Shown here: one piece after another, positions 55,102 to 64,000 of the stretch
Position numbering within the stretch: the first letter of the stretch is position 1
Layout of the letters: the number at the start of each line of letters is the position of its first letter
NCBI GenBank assembly: GCA_012184525.1
Contig: WOFQ01000021.1
Coordinates: forward strand, 124,001 to 188,000
Length of the DNA stretch: 64,000 nt
Direction: 5' to 3'
From: Xenoacremonium recifei
Taxonomy: Eukaryota > Ascomycota > Sordariomycetes > Hypocreales > Nectriaceae
The notes under the pieces: generated by a model
Databases searched by the model: none
Seen by the model: the letters and a program-made list of their open reading frames with translations, nothing else
What the model was told of the DNA's origin: nothing
Position numbers and translations under genes: made by a program

Positions 55102-58100
55102 GCGAGCGAGCACCCGCGCAACGACCACGAAATGTCACGCCCAATTGACTTGCACGTTTTGTTTCCATTCGAATTCTGGAGTTTCGTCCTGGGAACGGCC
55201 CGCTTAGAGGCGAGCACCTTCACACGTGGGCGGCCTGTCTGGGCTACCCTGCACTAGTGCCATGATACCATGAATTGGTGGTTTGGGGATTGAAGACCCG
55301 AGACGGGGGATAGATGCTTTGGATACCGAGTTTTATATGAGTCCCTTATAAGATTGATAATACAGTTGTTGTTGTTGTACAGTCGATGATGTTCATTTGA
55401 TGTCATGAGCGCCCCATATAATCCCTCATAACAACACAATGTGACAGCGTTACAATATTACAGTAGACAATACTCTGTGCATCAACGCCTATTCTAACGT
55501 AGACCTCCTTCTTGGCTGTCAAACCTCTTCAATTGCTCCAAAAAGACCCTCGTAGATCACGTCTGCCAAGCCAGCCCTACAAGAGTCCAAAAATAGCCCT
55601 CCTTAGTAAGTGCTTGCTGTGGTCCGTCCATTCGCCACCAAATGCTGGACCCTGTCGTGGACACTGGAATGCCAGACACGGCCGGTGGCTTCATGGGGAA
55701 TTAACCCGGATTTCGGTGCGAACCCTAGCCTGGATAACGGCCCTGTCGATCTCGTATTAATTATGATTTGGCGTCTTTTACCACCAGTACAGCTGGATTT
55801 TAGAGTTAACTGTTGAGACCTCAATCTGTAAGCGGCACTTGGAAGGGTTGAAACATCGTCATGCTTGAAGGGGAAGCAATTTTCGGCCATGAGCTTCAAG
55901 TGCAACCATGAACATCTACTGAGGCTTTATACAAGGCGTACATAGTGACTTGCCGTTGAACCTCCGATTTGAAAATGGGATGAGATCGTAGTGGAGGAAA
56001 TTTCTCCTTTGCGTATGCCGAGTCATTTCACGTGCCTGGACTAGAGATCTGACCTGTGGTGAGCCTAGGCCGCGCGCCTTTTCCCTGCTCAACCGAGAAT
56101 TCTGCTGCCTGGAACAAACCTGATTGGACCTCAACAGCGCAGGAAAATTTCTCTCCTCTGACTTCACGGAGACGGAGAGCACCGAGCCAAGACAGTGTAA
56201 GCATCTCGACGAGTTGGACTGCGCCAGGTCCGCTCACTTGCAACGACCAGTTGTTGATGATGGCGTCCATGGCCTCAACAAACTGCAAAAGCACGTCAAA
56301 CCAAGCTCTGCAGTCTTTGCGTGGAACTTCCTAGTCTGTCTGCAAGCGAGCTGCAAGTTGCAGGGAAGAAAATAGTTAAGCAGACCGCTGTTCTGGATCA
56401 CTACCAGATAGCCTCTCATGCAGGAGGAACCGCGGAACAAATTCCACCCAATGAAGTTGGCGTCCAAAACCCCATGTTACAGCGCATGCGGAGATTCCGA
56501 GCCGGGGCCTCAACTCTGTCTAGCCAAGACGTTGCCGCTGCGCAGCTCTAATAATACGGCTGCCTTGACAGAGACTTTGTCAGACGCAGGAGAGGAAGAC
56601 ATTTGCGAGCCTACTCGCTGGTGTACGCGAGGTGGGGTTTGTTGGCGTCGTGATGGTTCTCTGATGTTAACTATCTCACCAGGAAGAACCTTGGAGGAAC
56701 GACAGCGCATGGACGCAGCGTCTTCCATCTGACCAAAGTGCATTGACAGGCTTGCCGCCATTTTGAGTGGCATAGAACGGTCAAACTGCATCGCCTTGGT
56801 CCTCGTGACGGGTTGTCAGGGCCGGACACTCGATAGTGTCATCCGGTGCAGACAAGTCCATGCAGCCCCGTCAGCCCAGCAGATATGATGATGACAGCAT
56901 CTCGCTTGAGACAGCAGCCCGTCCAGTCACAGCCCAGAATTCCCGTTCAGCGGCTGAAATCTAAAATGCGCAGTGCATTAGGCAGTCGGAAGGTGTGAGA
57001 ACCGACCGGCAAGAGCCGTAATGGCGGTGACAGTACGTACCGTCTGGACCGTCGTCCTTGGGTTAGCAGCTAATAGCCGACTGGAGAGCAATCGCGTGGC
57101 TTTTGAGGCCTCTGATGCTGGTTTGTGGCTGAGAACCGTCCCGTCACTATTCACAACCCTCCACCCATCACAAGCAGCGAGTCGAGACAGGATAATTATG
57201 CCCGCTTCCACAACAGCCCTGGTCCTGTAAGCCGCGGTCCGGGGGCTTGTGCCTCACAAGAGCCGCCGTTACAATCTTGCAACACGGCTGCTGCGAGTGA
57301 CAGATGCAGGACCACTCACACACAACTCCGCCTTTCTGTTTCTCCCAAGACAAAGGCTTTCCGCGGGGCTGAAGCGCCGACGCCGGCACCGCCGAACGGT
57401 GCTTGGCATGTTGCATCTTCACACACCAACGGTTTGTCGCTCATCAGTAGTCTTTGAGTGTGGTAATAGATGCAAGGAGACATGTAACTCCGGCAGAGAT
57501 GCTCGATGCTCCGTCCTCTTGCAGTATGCCTTCTCCAAGCCCGGCGATTTCCTCCGAAAGACGGTATTCATTCGTAGATGATTGGTATTGAACAGGACTT
57601 TAAGACGAGCTTTGCCTCCCCCACAGAAGCAGTCGGGTTTGATAGAAGCGATTCGGAATAATAGCACACGATATCGGTCATTGCCGATCATCTGGAGAGT
57701 GTTTGGTACTGGACCCTTGGTTGGCACGTTGCACTTGCAGGGATTCAACTGCTTTCGAAGCTCTACTCCGTAGTTGACCCCGGCTCGGTAGTACCTGACG
57801 GTGGTCGTGTTAGGGCTGAAGCAGTCCCGGCATGAGCGAATCCCTGGGGCTTCCAACGATATCGGGGCAGTGTTTGCTACTGCCATGAACAAGCTTCTCG
57901 CTAGGCGCGCGCAAGTGGCTGCTGATGGCCTGGGCAAGCCCTGCTCGATGCTGCAGGTGCCAAGTCTCGCGTCTGACGGGGTTAATTAGGCCGGATGCTG
58001 CGTGGGTTGTGAGTAGTGACGATGGCTTCAAACCGCCGCCAGGGGTGTGGCAGCCAGCGCAGGGCAGGGCAACGACGCCGGTCGACGGGGCGGACGGGAG

Positions 58101-58698
58101 GGCTGATGATTGGGTTGCAGCGGGCTCGTGCTGGGGGATATTAAGATCCCAAGATGTCCCCTCGATTTGGGAAGTAGGTGGAAGCCTTCCAAGTCTCTTC
58201 TGTTAACGCTGAGAGTGCTGAGTCCCGACTTTTGAGAGTTGCGACGGAAGAGGCCAGGTTGCAACCAAAACAGACGCACATCATAATTACATACCATATT
58301 GCGGATTGCCCCATTCTATACTCTCTTACGTCCCCGGGGCCTTTTGTCGTCATTGCAGCGTTCACCGGCGAGTCTCGGGCTCTGGGTTTGTCAGCCCCTG
58401 ATCGGTCTCGAGTCTCGGCCACCACAGTCACTATCGAGGCAGTTCCATCGGTCCGTCGGCCAGCGAGATCCAGCGCAACGCCCCAGCACAGCGACAGCGA
58501 CAGCCACTGCGACGCCCGTGACCACCCACCTATACGTCAACCGCTGTCAGTTGTTCAGTGAGCCCGGCGGCATTGAGCCCGCATTGATCGCCCCGAGCCC
58601 CCCGAACGGTGCCCCAGCAATTGCCTCGCAGCATTCACGCACTTCTCGCCGGGGAAGACGCTCGATTGGGCAGCCACGTGGACACGACGAACAATCTC
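55102..58698. other. Gene-free spacer, 3.6 kb
   Basis: No open frame here has domain content or splice support. The region right of about 58200 is the probable promoter and leader of the transcription-factor gene. No repeats of note were seen. Confidence 0.45.
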
Positions 58699-61224
58699 AT
58701 GAGAGTCCAGGCCGGGGGTGGCGGCCAGATGATGGAGGGGAATTCGAGCAATTCCAATTCCAGAAGCGGCTCCAGGGAACGTGAAAGTCAACGCTCCACC
58801 GCCGCCGCAACGGGCAGGCGCATTCCGCCCCCGACGCCCGCCGGGGCTTCCACTTTTGCCGGAGCTGGAGCTGGAGGCGCATCGACATCGCCGCCTCCAC
58901 CGTACAGTTTGTATTCTACATCTACAAACTTCCACAATTACTCTCCTCACTTGCAACACCACCACCCCTACCGCCAGCAGTACTCGCCTCACCAGCAGCA
59001 GCAATTCCTCCAGCCGCAGCCGTATTTCCCCCAGCAGCCGCAATTCATCTGGTATCCTCCGCCGTCTGCCGCCTTTGCGACCGACGCGCCGCTGGCCTTC
59101 TACTCCCCAATGCCTTCTTCCGGCGCAAAAGACGTCTCCGTGGGTGACAGCATCTCCAACCCCGACGACCCACCCTCGAATTCAGCATCGCCCAGCTCTC
59201 ACCACTCGCAGCTGCTCAACACCAACGCCGAGACCTCGCCGTCGGCCACGACTGAGACCCGGACTGCGACACCGTCCGTCCCGGCGGCGTGTCTTGCTTG
59301 CGTAAGTTTCCTGGCTCTGGCTGAGACTGAGACTCTACTAACACGGAGACCACCCGACAGCGAGGCAAGCATCTCAAGTGCGATGGCCAAACCCCTTGCT
59401 CGCGCTGCCAGAGCTCTGCCTCGGAGTGCGTCTACGTCGCCTCTCGGCGCGGCTACAAGGGCCCCCGCCGAGGCACTGCGCAGAATCCCAACAAGCGACA
59501 TGCCTCGTCGTCGCCCAAGGACTCCAGCGTGACAAGCACAAGCGCCGACGACCCGATGTTTTTGGCGGCCACCACCGCCGCTGCAACATCAGGCCCGGTC
59601 CTGTCCTCCGTCTTCAGCCCCAGCGTCGTCCTGCCTGACACCGGACCCAATTCGCCCTTCCTCACTGCTGGTGGTGATGCCAGCTCCAGCAATGGAGTCC
59701 AGATCTTTCGCGGTCTCTGCACCAATGGCGCGCCTGATATGCCGTGCCTCGCCGTGACCAACCCCAACCCCAACCCCCAGAACGGCGTTGTCACCATGCC
59801 CTCCCAGGTTGCGCCATCGGCTGCGGAACGATGCCTCGACGCCTTTTACCATTACTTCCATGCCGCGCATCCGTTTGTCCTGCCCAAGGAGGCGATGCTT
59901 CGGCTGGCCAAGGAGACCAGCGTCGAACCACTCCTCGCCGCCATGCGGTGGATCGGGTCCCTCTACATCGATGCCGGTCCTGCCCGAGCCAGCCTCTACG
60001 AGGAAGCCCGTCGGCTCGCCTACGAACCCAACCGCCCCAAATGTGGCTTCTTGGTCCAGGCCCTCATGGTTCTCGTCGTTGGCCTCGATGGCAATTGTCA
60101 GCAGGACAAGGCCAGGGAGGTGCTGTCCGATGCAGAGCGCATGGCGGTCCAGATAGGCCTCAACACGCGCGCCTTTGCCACACTCCATGGCCGTGGCTTG
60201 CCAGTGCTTGAGGAGAGCTGGAGGCGGACATGGTGGGATCTCTATGTGATAGACGGTATGATCGCCGGCGTCCACCGGTCGACTAACTTTCTCCTCTTCG
60301 ATGTGCCCTGCGACGTCGCACTGCCTTGCGAAGAGTATCAGTATTTCTCGGGTGTAAGTCATCCTTGCGCGCCAATCCTCAATATACCCTTCGCCTAATC
60401 GGATGCACTAGAACATCCCCCAACCCCTGTATCTTGAAGACCTGGAGGATTCGGAGTTTTCTGGCGACGAACGGGAGTTCTCGTCCTTTGCATATCTCAT
60501 CCTCTGTGCACGGAACCTCGGCAGACTCATGAGGATACCACCCATCTTTGGGCCTGAAGATGAGAACATTGCGCGCATCGAAGCGCTCCTCACCAATTGG
60601 CGATTACACCTCCCCGCGTCCAAGCGGGATGCCCTCCATAAAGATGGACGACTCGACGAGATGATGTTCCAGGCACATATGCTTCTTCATGTCACGTCCA
60701 TCCTGCTCCACCAACCTCACTCACAACTCGATTCGTCGGCTACGCGGGACGTCACCTCATGCGCACCGCATCACGCGGTGCCTTCCGGGGACGTCTTCAA
60801 CTCACACACCAAGCACACCATTCAGTCGGCCAACGAGATTAGCAAGATGGTCACTCACCGTGTGCCGCTCCTCTCGCATACGCACTTCTTCACCTGTGTC
60901 ATCACGCTGTCGTCCATTGTCCACCTCAGCAAATGGGCTCTATTCTTTATTCCACACGATGACGATGATCTCCGCCAGCAGATTCGTCTGAACATTGGGG
61001 CCCTGCACAAGCTCTCGGAAGTCTGGAACTCGGCAGACCGGGCATGCGGGCAGGTCAAGGGCGTTGCTCAGGAAATTTATCGGATGAAGAAGCAGCAGCA
61101 ACTGACGCCACAGTACTGGCTGGGTCTAACTGAGAACGAGGTGCTCGACAGCATTGCGGCAGACGACTCCATCATCAACGATATCGAAACGATCCTCCCT
61201 GGCATGCCGAGCTTGATGACATGA
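58699..61224 (+). CDS. Zn2Cys6 transcription factor with fungal-specific regulatory domain
   Basis: Exons are 58699-59301, 59361-60353 and 60412-61224, giving 802 residues. The zinc cluster is split by intron 1: CLAC at 198-201, then after splicing RGKHLKC, DGQTPC, SRC, SSASEC. The six Cys are at 198, 201, 208, 214, 217 and 224, matching C-x2-C-x6-C-x5-C-x2-C-x6-C. It lacks the usual basic residues right after the second Cys but has RGKHLK and later RRGYKGPRR. The N-terminal 190 residues are Ser/Pro/Tyr/Gln-rich. A helical fungal transcription factor middle-homology region begins near residue 355 (FYHYFHAAHPFVLPKEAMLR, LEESWRRTWWDLYVIDGMIAG). The annotated start is the first in-frame ATG. The frame opens earlier from a GTG and an upstream exon is possible. 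Immediately downstream in tandem is an ABCG transporter gene, which it may regulate. Its target and inducer are unknown. Confidence 0.88.
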
Positions 61225-62787
61225 CGTGCATGAAAGGACGGAGTGTTGCTACAGTTGTGTTTTGCAGAATTAGGAAGGATCTAGGAGGAAAACATTCAAC
61301 ATGGGATGGCCCAGACAAAATAGGGACCGAGATGTACGATACGGATGCCCGCGTAGCGACAAGGATCAGGAACGAACGCGTTGAAATGTATTTTCTATAC
61401 GAGAGACACATCTGGTGGAGTGGTACTGGTGAATCAAGGGAGGATATAGAAGGAAGCTGGACCCTGGTGGGATTGCTGGACATGGCGTTAAAGGTTATGA
61501 ATCATGATATCAGGACACGGGATGGCGGCGGCAATCAGTCAATTCTCTACTCCTTGGATAGGTTTTGAATTTCAAATGTCTACAGGACGCAATTTCTCCT
61601 CATAGTGCCTGAAGCTATACTTGAGTTCAAATGAGTGCCGGATTGAACTTGCAGTCGACTTCGTGTTGAAAGCGCCGACCACCCGAAGGGTCTCAACTCA
61701 AACTTAGACCACGACCTGATTCCTGCCAAATCTTAGAGAATGGAGCCATCAGTATAATTTCACGAAACCAAGTAATTTGTCATGCTCATAGCCCTACGTC
61801 AGGAGTGTAAACCAGGCAGGGTCTTGGAGAATTTTCATCTGGCCCGACGACCCAGAGCGGGCGGCGGCATCTCGGGCGTTGCTATTTGCAATTGCAATAT
61901 CAGGGACGTCACATACCAGACACAGCCTCCAAATAATCTCGGCGACTACACCGAGCGAGCATTGTCAGCCCATTACTGTTCCGGGGATTCTTCTCCCCAG
62001 GTCGGGCTTCAGGGCAACGTCATCGCCCAGAGCAGGGCCCGGGACGTCGGCGATGTTAGTGGTCTCAGCCCTACAAGTGGACGCCGACCACGAGTGAAGC
62101 CCGCAGCCAATAGCAGCGCCCGACGGCCCGAAGGTGGTCCCCGAAGCCCCACCCGGGTCGGGCATCGCGGAGGCGGATCCACCTGCCACTCGGGCTCCAG
62201 GTCCAGACCGTCTTAACTGTGTCTCCCCTGAGCACCAGCTGAAGCGTCCAATTGCTGACTGCATCACCGTGGCTGGCAACGAGCTTCAGCGACAGGCTGG
62301 AGGACGCGCCAAAACTGCAACTCATGACACGAAAACGTAACCATGGGCGTCGGCCAGGGAGCAACGGGTCGCGCTGGGCTGGCTGAATGTTCGAGAAGGG
62401 GAAAGGCATATAAGCCACACCTGCCCGTCGATAATGCGCCGGCGACAACGACTGGATGACAAACCCGCCACGACTGAAGAGACGCCGCCATCACACAGAC
62501 AAAAGCAAACGGCGGCGGTGCGCTAGCGAGCTGGTTGAGTTTATTGAGACACGGCATCTTGACAAAGCGGTTCTGCGATTAGTGAGAAGCCCGCCGGCTA
62601 GACGACAGCTGCAGCGACTAAGGGCCAGCTGGGGGCAGAGAATAGCAACAGGATTCAAGCTGTGTCGCCGTCAGCCAGCGAGCGACGCTTATCCAATTCG
62701 GTCGCCAATCGTCACAGACGGCGGATTCATTTCTATATCTATCGCAGCCTTCCCCAGCCTCCAGACGAGCTCTCCTCCTCTCGCAAC
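61225..62787. other. Intergenic spacer, 1.6 kb
   Basis: 3' flank of the transcription-factor gene and promoter of the ABCG transporter gene. I see no gene. The GC-rich part at 62090-62220 has short frames without support. Confidence 0.5.
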
Positions 62788-64000
62788 ATGATCAACGGCA
62801 CAGAACAGCTCTCATTCACGGAGCAATCAGACAGACTCACAATGATGGACCCCGAGCAGCGGCCCGAGGCCGAGAAACACCTCCTCAACACCACCGTCAA
62901 GGCGCTGACCTGGACGGGCGTCACCGTCACCGTCAAGGACCGCGAGACGAAGCAACCCAAGACCATTGTCGACAATGTGGACGGCATTGTCGAGGCGGGT
63001 GCGTGTGCGCTGTTTTCGCAGCATGAAGGATTCGCAATGGCTGACAGGATTCGAAACAGGAGAGATTTGCGCCCTCATGGGCCCTTCGGGATGCGGCAAG
63101 ACGACGCTGCTGAACGTGCTGGCGCGCCGCCCGACGAATGCGAGCCACGTCGAAGCTTCGGTTTTGATCAATGGCGAGAGGCTTTCGAGAGAGGAATTCC
63201 GCCACGTCTCGTGCTTCGTGGAGCAGGAGGACGCGCTGATCGGATCGCTGACGGTGCGCGAGACGCTGGAGTTCTCATCGCGATTGGCGAGCACCAGGTA
63301 CGTCGATCACCACTCACTAAGGCGCACTCACTAACACGCAAACCCCAGCTCGCTCCCCAAGAACGAGCGCGCCCTGCGCATCGACAGCCTCCTCGAGTCC
63401 TTCGGCCTCACCTCGCAGGCCAACACCCTCATCGGCACGCCCATCCGCAAGGGCATCTCCGGCGGCCAGAAGCGCCGCGTCGGCGTGGCCAGCCAGCTCA
63501 TCACCAGCCCCAAGGTGGTGTTCCTCGACGAGCCAACCAGCGGGCTCGACTCGGCCGCCAGCTGGGAAGTCGTCAACTACCTGCGCCAGGTCGCGCGGCG
63601 CAACAACCTGATCGTCGTGTGCTCCATCCACCAGCCCTCGACCTCGACCTTCAACCTGTTCGACAAGCTGCTGCTGCTGAGCGCCGGCAAGACGCACTAC
63701 TTCGGCCCCGTGAGGGACGTCATGGCGCACTACGAGGAGGTTGGCACGGCCGTCCCGCAGTACATCAATCCGGCGGAGTTTCTGCTGGACTTGGTGAATA
63801 TTGATTTTGCGGCGGATCGGGAGGGCGCGCAGGAGAAGCTCGCGGGGCTGCAGGGCGCGTGGCAGACGTCGCGCCGCGCAAAGGATACGGCCGCGGCGAT
63901 CATGGCGGCCGAGCAGGAGGGCGGGCATTTGGGACTTGACGACAATGTTGAGCGACGGCCCGGCGTGCCCAGCCTGACGCTGACGCTCCTGCACCGCAGC
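62788..64000 (+). CDS. ABCG (WHITE-like) half-transporter, 3' end outside window
   Basis: Exons are 62788-62998, 63060-63297 and 63349 to the right edge. Introns are 61 and 51 nt, with a TGGCTGAC branch in the first. They join the frame as ...GIVEAG/EICALMGPSGCGKTT and ...LAST/SSLPKNERALR. The nucleotide-binding domain is complete: Walker A GPSGCGKTT (near residue 80), ABC signature KGISGGQKRR, Walker B VVFLDEPTSGLD, and the switch His in SIHQPS. YINPAEFLLDLVN and the linker region follow, but the membrane domain lies outside. The NBD-first order and sequence fit subfamily G half-transporters (WHITE/Snq2-like), exporters of lipids, pigments or drugs. Here there is one NBD at the N-terminus, so it is a half-size or reverse-order protein. 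The upstream Zn2Cys6 gene in the same direction suggests co-regulation. The start ATG is preceded by CGCAAC. Confidence 0.93.

Noticed and set aside
62999..63804. Continuation of the ABCG exon 1 frame to 63804
   Set aside because: Reading through the first intron destroys the Walker A motif. The spliced model restores GPSGCGKTT and the rest of the nucleotide-binding domain.
1..64000. RIP-mutated repeats, transposons or CRISPR-like arrays
   Set aside because: No long AT-rich TpA-enriched blocks, no transposase or reverse-transcriptase motifs, and no regularly spaced repeats were seen by eye. A formal RIP index was not computed.

Overview
This window looks like ordinary nuclear DNA from a filamentous ascomycete (Pezizomycotina, most likely Sordariomycetes). 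The signs are short spliceosomal introns (mostly about 45 to 90 nt, GT...AG, several with CTAAC or CTGAC branch points), balanced base composition, long gene-free spacers, and gene families typical of this group: a HET-domain protein, PEX6, sphingolipid C9-methyltransferase, GPI13, a Zn2Cys6 factor and a serine/threonine-rich GPI-anchored wall protein. The species cannot be fixed from sequence alone. I saw no bacterial operon, CRISPR array, rRNA, tRNA, complete transposon or viral gene.

Layout, left. A minus-strand membrane protein runs off the left edge (1-722) and is divergent from PEX6 (2030-6326, +). PEX6 is convergent with an acidic-tailed thioredoxin-fold protein (6504-7730, -). After 2.7 kb without a recognisable gene comes a GPI-anchored wall protein (10442-11008, +). 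The next 5.3 kb is sparse and holds only one credible 65-residue Cys-rich protein (12622-12819, -). A HET gene (16324-18722, -) is followed by two small multi-exon genes for signal-peptide-bearing proteins, one with a transmembrane segment (19509-20256, -) and one secreted (21141-21802, -).

Layout, middle. Sphingolipid C9-methyltransferase (23738-25523, +), an HTD2-like hotdog dehydratase (26254-27337, +), an unknown membrane protein (27733-28494, +), a cytochrome b561-like protein with a very long disordered tail (29278-31935, +), GPI13 (32693-35893, +), a Lys/Asn-rich disordered protein (36632-38977, +) and a RING-LON protein (39556-41232, -).

Layout, right. A conserved-looking 162-residue protein of unknown role (43979-44625, +) is followed by an INSIG-family ER protein (45413-46659, -), the ribosome-assembly WD40 protein MAK11 (47991-49493, -) and an Ark1/Prk1-family kinase (49790-52951, -). 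Next come a 73-residue protein ending in a cysteine cluster (54693-55101, +), a Zn2Cys6 transcription factor (58699-61224, +) and the 5' part of an ABCG transporter (62788 to the edge, +).

How the genes work together. There is no single pathway cluster. Several products serve membrane and lipid biology: C9-methylated glucosylceramide, GPI anchors and a GPI-anchored protein, INSIG sterol control, type II fatty-acid dehydration and peroxisome biogenesis. The transcription factor and ABCG transporter at the right end are tandem neighbours and could be functionally paired. The most novel material is in the small, spliced, orphan-like genes at 12.6, 19.5-21.8 and 54.7 kb. Exon boundaries were read by eye from splice signals and preserved reading frames. 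They are predictions without transcript support.
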